From DASZGL01 sp035938875 (GTDB taxonomy: Bacteria; Chloroflexota; Dormibacteria; Aeolococcales; Aeolococcaceae): a stretch of 37,200 nt of DNA. Below, piece after piece: positions 30,119 through 37,200 of the stretch. Position 1 is the stretch's first letter. Each line of letters opens with the position of its first letter. Under the pieces are notes generated by a model. The model worked only from the letters and a program-made list of their open reading frames with translations, ran no database searches and was not told the origin of the DNA. The position numbers and the translations under genes are program-made. The stretch is from the NCBI GenBank assembly GCA_035938875.1, contig DASZGL010000039.1, forward strand, positions 1 through 37,200. Reading direction: 5' to 3'.

Positions 30119-31144
30119 ATGCCCGGTGCAACCCCCGCCGTCACCGCTCTCCGGCGCATCGCCTTCCTGCTCGAGCGCGCCCACGAGCCGACCTACCGTG
30201 TCCGCGCCTTCCGCCGGGCAGCGGAGACGATCGGCGGGCTCTCGCCAGAGGAACTCTCACGCCGGATCGGGGAGGGGACCCTCGAGCAGTTGCCCGGGAT
30301 CGGCGACGTCACCGCGCGGGTGGTCACCGAGGCCCAGTCGGGTGAGGTACCGGTGTATCTACGGCGCCTCGAGGCAACCGATGGTGTTCCGGTCGCGGAG
30401 GGCGCCGCGGCTCTCCGCCAGGCGCTGAGAGGAGACTGTCACGCGCACTCCGATTGGTCCGACGGCGGCAGCCCCATCGCGGAGATGGCCGAGACGGCTC
30501 GCGAGCTCGGTCATCAGTACATGGTGCTCACCGATCACTCGCCGCGACTGAAGGTGGCGCACGGCCTGACAGCCCAGCGGCTTCGTGAGCAGCTCGGCGT
30601 CGTCGCCAGGCTCAATGTCGAGCTTGCTCCGTTCCGCATCCTCACCGGAATCGAGGTCGACATCCTCGACGACGGTTCCCTCGACCAGGAGCCGGACCTC
30701 CTCGCTGCGCTCGACGTCGTCGTCGCCAGCGTCCACTCCGAGCTGCGCATGCCCGCCCCGGAGATGACCAGGCGGATGGTGACCGCCATCGCCAATCCGC
30801 ACACGGACGTTCTCGGCCACTGCACCGGGCGCATCGTCGTCGGTCGCGGCCGGCCCGAGTCGGAGTTCGACCCCGAGCAGGTCTTCGAAGCGTGCCGGCG
30901 GCACGACGTCGCCGTCGAGATCAACTCGCGGCCGGAGCGGCTCGACCCTCCAAAACAGCTGCTGCGCCTGGCCGTCGAGGCCGGCTGCCACATCGCCATC
31001 GACTCCGACGCCCACGCACCCGGTCAGCTCGACTGGCAGATGAACGGCTGCGAGCGCGCCGCGGCGTGCGGAGTATCCGTCGACTCTGTCGTCAACAGCT
31101 GGTCCGCGGATCAGCTCGTCTCCTGGGCAGCCAGCAGGCGGTGA
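30119..31144 (+). CDS. HhH-PHP phosphoesterase (PolX-like without the polymerase core)
   Basis: This is a cytoplasmic protein of 341 residues. The N-terminal region (1-85) matches the helical lyase-like and helix-hairpin-helix part of family X polymerases: TYRVRAFRRAAETIGGL, then LPGIGDVTARVVTEAQSG. It is followed directly by a complete PHP domain with the metal ligands in place: His108 and His110 (CHAHSDWSDG), Asp115, His140 (LTDHS), Glu179 (GIEVDIL), His206 (ASVHSE), His234 (DVLGHCTGR), and Asp297 and His299 (DSDAHA). Bacterial PolX (about 570 residues) has a polymerase palm between these two parts; it is absent here. A PHP nuclease or phosphoesterase acting on DNA ends is therefore likely. 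ATG 30119 is chosen because the helical domain begins there; no strong Shine-Dalgarno is present, and a TAACCT -10-like hexamer lies 11 bases upstream. Confidence 0.88.
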   Translation: MPGATPAVTALRRIAFLLERAHEPTYRVRAFRRAAETIGGLSPEELSRRIGEGTLEQLPGIGDVTARVVTEAQSGEVPVYLRRLEATDGVPVAEGAAALRQALRGDCHAHSDWSDGGSPIAEMAETARELGHQYMVLTDHSPRLKVAHGLTAQRLREQLGVVARLNVELAPFRILTGIEVDILDDGSLDQEPDLLAALDVVVASVHSELRMPAPEMTRRMVTAIANPHTDVLGHCTGRIVVGRGRPESEFDPEQVFEACRRHDVAVEINSRPERLDPPKQLLRLAVEAGCHIAIDSDAHAPGQLDWQMNGCERAAACGVSVDSVVNSWSADQLVSWAASRR

Positions 31145-31273
31145 GCCCAGGCTGGTCGCCGGCCTGCTCGCCCCGTGGGTTGGCGCCGGGTCCGCTCATG
31201 GTGGCACCATGCTTGGTGGCGCTCCAGGAGTACTAGGAGATGCCTCCCCCACAGCCGTCGTCCAGGAGCCCCC

Positions 31274-31573
31274 ATGCCGCCACCAACCTGCAGCCACCTC
31301 GCAACCGCAGACTCCACCATCACCCCCAGTGGCAAGGGCTGTGTGGAGTGCCTCGCATCCGGTGACCGATGGGTGCACCTGCGTCTGTGTCTCGAGTGCG
31401 GACACGTCGGCTGCTGCGACTCGTCGCCGAACCGCCACGCCAGCAAGCACTTCCGCGCCACCCAACACCCGCTGGTCCGCTCATACGAGCCGGGCGAGGA
31501 CTGGTGGTGGTGCTTCGTCGACGAGCTCGACTTCGAGGTCGACGACGACCCGTTCCGCGGCCTCCATCACTGA
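31274..31573 (+). CDS. UBP-type (ubiquitin-hydrolase-like) zinc-finger protein
   Basis: This is a 99-residue protein consisting almost entirely of a zf-UBP domain: TCSHL, GKGCVECLASGDRWVHLRLC, LECGHVGCCDSSPNRHASKH, FRATQHPLVRSYEPGEDWWWC. The Cys/His set for three zinc sites is complete. In eukaryotes this domain binds the ubiquitin C-terminus; stand-alone bacterial members occur in actinobacteria, where their ligand is unclear. The acidic tail VDELDFEVDDDPF is family-typical. ATG 31274 is chosen over upstream codons because AGGAG lies 5 bases before it and the zinc finger begins at once. It converges with the VOC gene (4 bp between stops). Confidence 0.88.
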   Translation: MPPPTCSHLATADSTITPSGKGCVECLASGDRWVHLRLCLECGHVGCCDSSPNRHASKHFRATQHPLVRSYEPGEDWWWCFVDELDFEVDDDPFRGLHH

Positions 31574-31577
31574 GGCC

Positions 31578-31937
31578 TCAGCTCCGCAGGGCGAGCGCAG
31601 TCGGGTGGCGAGGCTCATACAGCGACAGCTCGCCGCCTCCGGGGATGCTGAACGAGGTGACCCGGCCGAACCCCTGGTCGGCGACGGGCTTGGTGAAGGT
31701 GACGCCCTTTGCCTTCAGCTGTTCGACCGTCTTGTCGATGTCATCGCACAGGAGATAGATCTCGTGGTGGCCGGCGCCGTCGTCCTCCGGATGGACGCCC
31801 AGCTCCGCCGGAGGCAGGGCGAAGATCAGCCAGCCGCCTCCGGCGTCCACTGAATCGAATCCGAGGACGTCGCGGAAGAAGGCGCGGACGCCGTCGGCGT
31901 CGCGGCTGAAGATGAGCGCGTGGACTCCGTTGATCAT
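31578..31937 (-). CDS. VOC-superfamily (glyoxalase/dioxygenase-like) protein
   Basis: This is a single-domain VOC protein of 119 residues: MINGVHALIFSRDADGVRAF, then FRDVLGFDSVDAGGGWLIFALP, ELGVHP, HEIYLLCDDIDKTVEQLKAKG and GRVTSFSIPGGGELSLYEP. The beta-alpha-beta-beta-beta units and putative metal-binding His/Glu positions (HALIF, ELGVHP, LYEP) resemble small glyoxalase/bleomycin-resistance-like proteins. ATG 31937 is supported by GGGAG seven bases upstream and overlaps the hydrolase stop (ATGA), so it is the last gene of the SGNH-ABC-hydrolase operon. The substrate is unknown. Confidence 0.88.
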   Translation of the reverse strand: MINGVHALIFSRDADGVRAFFRDVLGFDSVDAGGGWLIFALPPAELGVHPEDDGAGHHEIYLLCDDIDKTVEQLKAKGVTFTKPVADQGFGRVTSFSIPGGGELSLYEPRHPTALALRS

Positions 31938-32647
31938 CGAGTTACTCCCGAGGGTTGACGCTGCTCGACACGGTAGGCCTCCAGGCGCTCGACCAGCTCG
32001 TTCGGCCGGCTCAGCGCGGGCAGGTGACCGCTGTCCATCTCGTCCGGCGTGATGCCCAGTCGTTGTTTGACGACCCGGCGCATGAACTCCGCGGGGAAGA
32101 ATCGGTCGTTGCGACACAGCAAGATCCTGGTTGGCACGTCAGGCCACGCGGCGAGCGGCCACGGCTTCTCGAACGGTGTGTTCGACTGAGCCCGCGGTGG
32201 GCTGGCGAAGGCCTCGGCCGCGACGTCGGGGGCGACGTCGTGGAAGAAGGTCACCATGGGATCGAACGGCGCGTCGGTCGGCCGTCCTTCGCGTTCATCC
32301 TGCTCGCGCCTCGCCTGCTCCCAGCCGGTGTTGGCCCACCAGTCGCCGGGCGGCTCACCCGGCAGCGGCACCATCGCCGCCAGCATCGCCAACAGGTCGA
32401 CCGGCACCCGCTCGCACACCAGCGGCGCGGTGAAACCGGCCATGGACTGCGCCACCAGAACGAGGCTTCGGCGGTCACCGATGGCGTCGACGACAACGTC
32501 GGTGTACTCCGCCAGCCCGGCCGAGTCGTCGTCACAGGGCAGGTCCGGCGCCACCACGTCGTGACCCAGCGCCCGCAGCTGAGGCACGACAAGGTGCCAG
32601 TACCAGGAGCTGGATCCGGCGCCGTGGATCAGGACATACGTGGCCAT
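31934..32647 (-). CDS. Alpha/beta hydrolase (EstC/MES-like esterase)
   Basis: This is a cytoplasmic alpha/beta hydrolase of 237 residues. The oxyanion motif is LIHGAGSSSWYWHLVVPQL, then GHDVVAPDLPCDD. The nucleophile elbow is VLVAQSMAGF (Ser68; A-x-S-x-A rather than the usual G-x-S-x-G, as in several EstC/methyl-esterase relatives). The catalytic acid is probably Asp181 (CRNDRFFP), and the catalytic His208 is in DSGHLPAL. ATG 32647 is preferred (MATYVLIHGAG starts the first strand); GGAGG lies about 10 bases upstream. It follows the permease by 28 bases and is coupled to the VOC gene. It might process the product of the ABC/SGNH system, but this is speculation. Confidence 0.9.
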   Translation of the reverse strand: MATYVLIHGAGSSSWYWHLVVPQLRALGHDVVAPDLPCDDDSAGLAEYTDVVVDAIGDRRSLVLVAQSMAGFTAPLVCERVPVDLLAMLAAMVPLPGEPPGDWWANTGWEQARREQDEREGRPTDAPFDPMVTFFHDVAPDVAAEAFASPPRAQSNTPFEKPWPLAAWPDVPTRILLCRNDRFFPAEFMRRVVKQRLGITPDEMDSGHLPALSRPNELVERLEAYRVEQRQPSGVTR

Positions 32648-32675
32648 GGTCAGCGGTCCTCCCACAGAGCTCGCA

Positions 32676-35384
32676 TCACGAGTTGCGCAGTGCGGTCAGC
32701 GGCCGCACCCATGCGCCTTTGCGTGCAGCGACCCACGAAGTGAGCACCGTGACAGCCACCGAGGTGACCAGCAGCAGCGTGCTGATGCCCACGCTGAACG
32801 CGATCGGCGTCTGCAGGGTCGCGCTCGAGAGGATCGCCAGCGTCACCGCGATCGAGACCACTCCGACCGCCGCGGCAAGGAAGCCGGCGAGGCCGTATTC
32901 CATGAGCAGCAGGGTCAGCACATTCCCTGGCCCGAAGCCGACGGCTTTGAACAGCGCGACCTCTCGCGCTCGTTCGATCAGCGCCAGGGTGACGCCATTG
33001 GCCACGACAGCCATGCCGGCGACCACCACCATCGCGGTAACCACAGTGAGCACCAGTAGAAGGTTGTTGAGAGTGGTCCTGACCACCACGGTCAGGTCGT
33101 TGACGTTGGCGACGAGTGCGCTGGGCACGGCCCTTTGCAGCGCGACACTGTCGCTGTCGAGGCGATCCGGGGCGACGGTCATGCTCAGGACGGTCTGGAT
33201 GTTGCCTTCAGCGAGCTGCTGCGCCGCGGCGACGTCGCCGTAGACGCGCGGCGAGTATCGCGACGTGAGCACACTTCGGAGTCCCTGGCGCTGGTACATG
33301 CCGACGACGGTCAGCGTCACCCGGTTTCCGGTGGTCGCGTCGGCGAGGGTCACGGTCGAGCCCGGGTGAATCGATAGCGGCGGGTCACTCAACGACTGGT
33401 CCACCAGCACATTGGTGGTCCCAGCGTCGTGTGCGTCGAGCGGCCGTCCCCGGTTCACGATGATGGATGGCGGCTGTTGACCCGAGGCGAGATCGTATCC
33501 CGTGACACCGTTGAGCGGGCGCAGGCGGTCGTCCTCCTCAGGGTCCGCCGATGGGCTGGGTGCCACCGCTGCGCTGAGTGCGTGGCCGTCGATGGCGGTC
33601 ACACGTCCGCTGGCGATGAGGGTAGCCTGTGACGCTTGGACCGCGGGGAGCCGTGCTGCGTTGCGCAAAAGCGCGTCCCGTGACGGTTGTGCGGCTACGG
33701 CGACGAGGTTGGTGGTCCCGTTGTCGGCGATCGCCTGGGCGATCTGGTCGCGCAGCCCGGACGCCATGGTCATCGTCAGGCCCCCCGCGAGCGCGCCGGT
33801 GAAGAGAGCGACCAGCGTCACCGCGGTGCGTGCACGGCGTCGATCGAGGCTGCGCCCGGCCATGAGCAACCAGAGTCGCCAGCGCTGGGGACCCAGGCCG
33901 ATTGCCGTCCACACCGCAAGGGCGAACAGCGCCAGCGGCGTCAGTGCCGGCTCGGTGAGCGCGGTGCCCGCCACCACGGCGCCGAGCAGAACAGCCACGA
34001 GCAGTGCAGTTGCTCTGCGGTCCGGCGATCGGAGCCGTGCGAGCGTAGCCACGACCGCAGCGAACACTGCTGCGAGGACGCCGCACACGATCACTCCCCC
34101 GGCGACGAGCAGAACCGAGACCACCGGATCTCCGGTGACGTAGCTCGCCAGCACGGCGAAGAGCGCGACGACCGCGAAGAACAGCCCGGCGTAGCGTGGA
34201 GCCGAGCGACGCACCGGCAGTGGCTCCCCGCGCAGAAGACCGAGGGGGCGAACGGACACGGCGCCAACGACTGGCAGCAACGAGAAGAGAACTGTCGCAC
34301 CGATGCCCAGGAGGACACCTTCCAGCGCAACCAGCGCGTCGATGTGCACCGGCGCCTGAATAGCCGTCGCTCTGCTCAGAGCAGCGGTGACGGCGCTGCT
34401 CGCGCCGATGCCGGCGCCGGCGCCGATCACGCCGCCGACGGCGCCGAGCACCGCCGCCTCTGCCGTGAACACTGTGCCCACGCCAATCGGGGAATTGCCC
34501 AGAGCCTTGAGCATCGCCACTTCGTTGACCCGCGAGGCGAGCATCGATTGCATCGCGTTTTGAATGCCGACCCCCGCGACCAGTAGGGCCACCAGGCCTG
34601 CGAGAAGCGCATAGGTGTGGAAGTCGTGCACCTGCTGCTGTGCCGACTGGACCGCTTCGGCGACGGTTGTGGTCGACGCCTGAGGAAAGGCTTGTCGAAG
34701 AGCAGCTGCCGCCGGCGCTGAATCGCCACTTGTGTTCGCGTACACGCTGACGTACTGCGGCGGCGCAGTGGTCAGCGCGCCCTGGTCGGCGCGACGGACG
34801 AACATCGCCGCGGCGTGCTCGAGCGTCGCCTGGGCGAGGACGCCACGCACCACCGCTGTGAGCCCCGGGCCACCGATGCCGTTGACGGTGACCTGCCCAC
34901 CCACGGAGGTGCCCAACTCCTCGGCGAGCACTGACGAGATGAGCACGTCCCCGGGAGCGCTCAGCAGATTCCCGACATTCCCACCGGTGGGTTCGACGAA
35001 TGTCGGCTGACCACCAATGGGGTACGTCGGAGCGTCGATGACCTCGGCATCGAACGGGATGAGCAAACCGCCCGCTGCGTTGGCGGTGACGTGCACTCGG
35101 CTGACCGCGGTCCACTGCGTGATCAGGCCCTTCGCCTGCAGTTGCTGGAACGTCGTCAGATCGGCCGACGAGAGCGGTGCTGAGTTGCTCGCCAGCGAGA
35201 TGTCGCCGCCGTTGGCCGCCCTGACATTGGTAGTCAGCGCATCACCGATGGAAAGCGAGGCGACCTCGAGCGCGACCACCGCCGTGACGCCCACCGCGAT
35301 GCAGGCGATTGTCACCACCGCCCTTCGGCCGCCACGCAACAGGGAGCGAGGGACGTATACAAGGGCGAAACGAAGCAGGTTCAC
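32676..35384 (-). CDS. Double-FtsX (YbbP-like) ABC permease, 902 residues
   Basis: This is a large MacB-superfamily permease with two FtsX halves. TM1 is at about 22-44 and an external domain at about 45-255. Spans at about 260-400 contain SRVNEVAMLKALGNSPIGVG. A central hydrophobic block at about 400-560 is followed by a second external domain (about 565-790). The last three spans include ERAREVALFKAVGFGPGNVLTL. Both halves carry the E-V-A-(M/L)-(L/F)-K-A-(L/V)-G coupling motif. The size and layout match E. coli YbbP. GTG 35384 overlaps the ATPase stop (GTGA). It is coupled to the ATPase and to the SGNH lipoprotein, recalling tesA-ybbA-ybbP. It may lift hydrophobic substrates from the membrane toward the hydrolase (inference). 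Confidence 0.9.
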   Translation of the reverse strand: MNLLRFALVYVPRSLLRGGRRAVVTIACIAVGVTAVVALEVASLSIGDALTTNVRAANGGDISLASNSAPLSSADLTTFQQLQAKGLITQWTAVSRVHVTANAAGGLLIPFDAEVIDAPTYPIGGQPTFVEPTGGNVGNLLSAPGDVLISSVLAEELGTSVGGQVTVNGIGGPGLTAVVRGVLAQATLEHAAAMFVRRADQGALTTAPPQYVSVYANTSGDSAPAAAALRQAFPQASTTTVAEAVQSAQQQVHDFHTYALLAGLVALLVAGVGIQNAMQSMLASRVNEVAMLKALGNSPIGVGTVFTAEAAVLGAVGGVIGAGAGIGASSAVTAALSRATAIQAPVHIDALVALEGVLLGIGATVLFSLLPVVGAVSVRPLGLLRGEPLPVRRSAPRYAGLFFAVVALFAVLASYVTGDPVVSVLLVAGGVIVCGVLAAVFAAVVATLARLRSPDRRATALLVAVLLGAVVAGTALTEPALTPLALFALAVWTAIGLGPQRWRLWLLMAGRSLDRRRARTAVTLVALFTGALAGGLTMTMASGLRDQIAQAIADNGTTNLVAVAAQPSRDALLRNAARLPAVQASQATLIASGRVTAIDGHALSAAVAPSPSADPEEDDRLRPLNGVTGYDLASGQQPPSIIVNRGRPLDAHDAGTTNVLVDQSLSDPPLSIHPGSTVTLADATTGNRVTLTVVGMYQRQGLRSVLTSRYSPRVYGDVAAAQQLAEGNIQTVLSMTVAPDRLDSDSVALQRAVPSALVANVNDLTVVVRTTLNNLLLVLTVVTAMVVVAGMAVVANGVTLALIERAREVALFKAVGFGPGNVLTLLLMEYGLAGFLAAAVGVVSIAVTLAILSSATLQTPIAFSVGISTLLLVTSVAVTVLTSWVAARKGAWVRPLTALRNS

Positions 35385-36103
35385 GCTTCGAGCCTTCCGT
35401 CGCGAACGCGTAGCACGCGGTCGGCCCGCCGCGCCAGGGCCTCGTTGTGGGTGGCGACGAGCACGGTGGTCCCATGCCGTCGGCGCACATCAAGCAGGAC
35501 GTCGATCAGGGCCTCCCCGGTGGTGGTGTCGAGGTTGCCCGTCGGCTCATCGGCGACGAGCAGTGGTGGGTCGGTGATGAGCGCCCGCGCGACGGCGACG
35601 CGTTGCTGCTCACCTCCGGAGAGTTGCGCAGGCCGATGATGCAACCTGTGGCCTAAGCCGAGGCCGGTGAGGATCTCGGCGGCCAAGCCTGCCTGCCGTT
35701 TGCGTTGCCCCGGGACAAGCAGTGGCAGCTCAACATTCTCCAGGGCCGTGAGCGTGGGAAGCAGGTTGTACGACTGGAACACCATGCCAACGCGACGTGC
35801 CCGAAGTTTTGCGAGTGGCCGCTCCGACATACCCGTGACGTCAGTACCGGCGATGACGACTCGGCCCGCGCTGGGTGCGTCAAGGCCGGCTGCGATGCCC
35901 AAGATGGTGCTCTTGCCGCTGCCACTTGGCCCGACGAGCGCGACCAGCTCACCAGCGCTGAGTTGAAAACTGACACCTCGGAGGATGCGCACCTCCTGGC
36001 CGCCGGCCGACAGCGTCTTGTCGACCGCTTCGAAGGTGAGAGTCGGTGCCATGAGGGCTTCCTGCGGGTCGCCCTCCACATCGACGGCCAGCTCACTGCT
36101 CAT
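35381..36103 (-). CDS. YbbA/LolD-type ABC ATPase
   Basis: The product has 240 residues with all motifs intact: Walker A GPSGSGKST, Q-loop VFQSYNLLPTLTALENV, signature LSGGEQQRVAVARA, Walker B/D-loop LLVADEPTGNLDT and switch His in VLVATHNE. ATG 36103 overlaps the stop of the SGNH gene (ATGA); an internal ATG 17 codons later (MAPTLTFEAVDKTL) is the alternative and fits the family N-terminus better. The GMSERPLAKLRARRVGMVFQ wording is close to YbbA/LolD. It pairs with the double-FtsX permease. Confidence 0.92.
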   Translation of the reverse strand: MSSELAVDVEGDPQEALMAPTLTFEAVDKTLSAGGQEVRILRGVSFQLSAGELVALVGPSGSGKSTILGIAAGLDAPSAGRVVIAGTDVTGMSERPLAKLRARRVGMVFQSYNLLPTLTALENVELPLLVPGQRKRQAGLAAEILTGLGLGHRLHHRPAQLSGGEQQRVAVARALITDPPLLVADEPTGNLDTTTGEALIDVLLDVRRRHGTTVLVATHNEALARRADRVLRVRDGRLEA

Positions 36104-36897
36104 CGCGGGACCAACCCGTTCGACTGGAGGGCCGCGAAGATCACATCGGCGAGGCGGGCATGGCCGGCGTTGCTGGGATGGAGCCCATCACCCGCAATCT
36201 CCTCCGGGTGGGCGATCAGCTCGCTCGAGAAGGGCTCCAAGCTCAGGTATCGAGCACCAGTTGCGGACGCGACCGCTTGAATCGCGGTGTTCCACTGCTC
36301 GGTGAGAGTGGCCAGGTCGGCACTCGACGCCGACCGCAACGCGGGGAGGTCGGCGAGCTGTGGCAGTCCGATGATCATGACCTGTGCGTGGGCGCGGATG
36401 AGCGTGGTGACCAAGTCAGTGAGGTCCGACTTGAACTGGGCAAGGGGGATACGGCCGCGAACGTCGTTGACGCCGAAGAAGACAGTACAAAGCGACGGTC
36501 GAATTGCAAGCGCGTTGGTCAACTCGGTCTGGAAGGCATCTGCCAGAGTCGCGCCGGGGATGGCCACGTCGGCGTAGGCGTCGCCGCTCAGATGAAGGTC
36601 GTCGCGGAGACGGTACGCGTAGCCGTTGGTGATGGGATTGGCACCGATGCCGTAGGTCTCCGACGCACCAAGCGCAGCGTACGTGAGACGTGACCCTCCC
36701 GGTCGCGTCTGCGCAGTCGTGGACGAGGACGGGACGACTGTGCCGGCCGATGTCGAGCCTGTTGAGGCGCATGCGCCAAGGACGATGGCGATGGCGACCG
36801 ACGCACAGAGGGCCGTTCGGGTGCGCAGGCACCTCACGCGCAGGGATGGACGACGTGATCGACTGCTGGCATGCGCTTGGGGCCCCGAACCTACCAT
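36100..36897 (-). CDS. SGNH/GDSL hydrolase lipoprotein (TesA-like)
   Basis: This is a predicted lipoprotein esterase/lipase of 265 residues. After a basic N-terminus the signal peptide ends in VLGAC (Cys43), and a Ser/Thr linker follows. The SGNH blocks are all present: block I YAALGASETYGIG (Ser79), block II AIPGAT (Gly115), block III FFGVNDV (Asn144) and block V DGLHP (Asp237, His240). It should act outside the cytoplasmic membrane on acyl or thio/ester substrates. ATG 36897 has AAGG six bases upstream. It is the first gene of a coupled operon with an ATPase and a double-FtsX permease; E. coli tesA (periplasmic SGNH) lies beside ybbA-ybbP, so a functional link is conserved in idea if not in order. 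The promoter region (36898-37051) is shared with the divergent sigma-factor gene. Confidence 0.92.
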   Translation of the reverse strand: MVGSGPQAHASSRSRRPSLRVRCLRTRTALCASVAIAIVLGACASTGSTSAGTVVPSSSTTAQTRPGGSRLTYAALGASETYGIGANPITNGYAYRLRDDLHLSGDAYADVAIPGATLADAFQTELTNALAIRPSLCTVFFGVNDVRGRIPLAQFKSDLTDLVTTLIRAHAQVMIIGLPQLADLPALRSASSADLATLTEQWNTAIQAVASATGARYLSLEPFSSELIAHPEEIAGDGLHPSNAGHARLADVIFAALQSNGLVPR

Positions 36898-36989
36898 CTG
36901 GGCCCTTAACTTTCTGTGAAGCCTGGCACCGGCGATGAGTTTTCGGCTTGCCTCCAGTCTTCACTGCAAACGGCACGCTTAGAGGAGCC

Positions 36990-37055
36990 ATGAGCAAGGT
37001 CGTCGCAGCGCTGCGGGTCGCAACCTGGCCGCCGGGGGGGCAACTCGTACCATGA
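36990..37055 (+). CDS. Possible 21-codon leader ORF coupled to the sigma factor
   Basis: ATG 36990 follows AGAGGAG closely and reads MSKVVAALRVATWPPGGQLV then Pro and TGA. The stop overlaps the sigma-factor ATG (ATGA), as real coupled genes in this window do. It could be a translational leader peptide or chance. The spacing of the Shine-Dalgarno is short (2-4 bases). Confidence 0.3.
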   Translation: MSKVVAALRVATWPPGGQLVP

Positions 37056-37200
37056 CCGTCGTGCACGAGCCATCCGTGGTTGGCGCTCCCCCCGACCTCG
37101 AGCAGGAGCTCGAGGGGCATCGCAAGGAGCTGACCGGGTACTGCTACCGCATGCTCGGCTCGCCGTTCGAGGCAGAGGATGCCGTTCAGGAGACGTTGCT
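37052..37200 (+). CDS. ECF RNA polymerase sigma factor (partial, N-terminus)
   Basis: The gene is cut by the window end; 49 complete codons are visible. It reads MTVVHEPSVVGAPPDLEQEL and then sigma region 2: RKELTGYCYRMLGSPFEAED followed by AVQETL. The ELTGYCYRMLGSPFEAEDAVQ wording is very typical of the TIGR02960/SigG-like group of ECF sigma factors, which usually carry a C-terminal SnoaL-like domain in place of an anti-sigma partner; that part would lie beyond the window. It is divergent from the SGNH/ABC operon. Confidence 0.85.
   Translation, partial: MTVVHEPSVVGAPPDLEQELEGHRKELTGYCYRMLGSPFEAEDAVQETL

Noticed and set aside
1..37200. Mobile elements, integrases, CRISPR arrays, tRNA/rRNA genes
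   Set aside because: No transposase or integrase motifs, no regularly spaced repeats and no recognisable RNA gene were seen; codon use and GC appear even across the window.

Overview
The window is high-GC DNA, densely coding on both strands, with frequent GTG starts and many 1-4 nt stop/start overlaps. Several things point to a high-GC, single-membrane bacterium: OmpR-type two-component systems, a TIGR02960-like ECF sigma factor, a UBP-type zinc finger, an F420/LLM oxidoreductase, an Rv0577-like double VOC protein, many lipoproteins, and two efflux adaptors that lack the alpha-hairpin used to dock on TolC. A deep-branching actinobacterial lineage or a Dormibacterota/Chloroflexota-like soil lineage would fit. 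That assignment is inference: no rRNA or tRNA is present to confirm it.

Layout. 1-3213 (minus) is a MacAB-like export operon: a duplicated cysteine lipoprotein, an adaptor carrying a peptidoglycan-binding domain, an ATPase, and an FtsX-type permease cut by the window edge. 3325-5480 (minus) is an MprAB-like response regulator/histidine kinase pair; an 11-bp motif is shared by its own promoter and that of the export operon. 5578-7537 (plus) is a coupled trio of two Dabb-like alpha/beta-barrel proteins and an LLM oxidoreductase. 7575-12231 holds a 67-aa protein, a CPA2 antiporter, a four-cysteine mini-protein, a double VOC protein and a secreted BNR-repeat protein. 12249-14370 is a divergent DHA2 drug exporter/MarR regulator pair with overlapping promoters. 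14415-15410 is a GGDEF diguanylate cyclase. 15451-17576 (minus) is a second two-component system, separated by a symmetric CCTGA/TCAGG operator from a small anchored Thr/Asp-rich protein.

18138-24901 (minus) is an operon of two HME-like RND pumps with a 145-aa lipoprotein between them that looks like only the C-terminal half of an adaptor. 25090-29890 (minus) is a lipoprotein, two different ABC ATPases and a double-FtsX permease. 30119-31144 is an HhH-PHP protein and 31274-31573 a UBP zinc finger. 31578-36897 (minus) is a coupled operon of an SGNH lipoprotein hydrolase, ATPase, double-FtsX permease, alpha/beta hydrolase and VOC protein, resembling the E. coli tesA-ybbA-ybbP neighbourhood. The window ends inside an ECF sigma factor gene.

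Taken together this is an envelope/export island. It has three MacB-superfamily (type VII) ABC systems, each led by a lipoprotein gene, two RND pumps, one MFS exporter, and three local regulatory modules (two TCS and one MarR) beside them. The likely themes are envelope stress, lipid or hydrophobic compound handling and drug export; the actual substrates cannot be read from the sequence. There is no stretch over 300 bases without a gene, and I saw no tRNA, rRNA, CRISPR array, insertion sequence or convincing rho-independent terminator.
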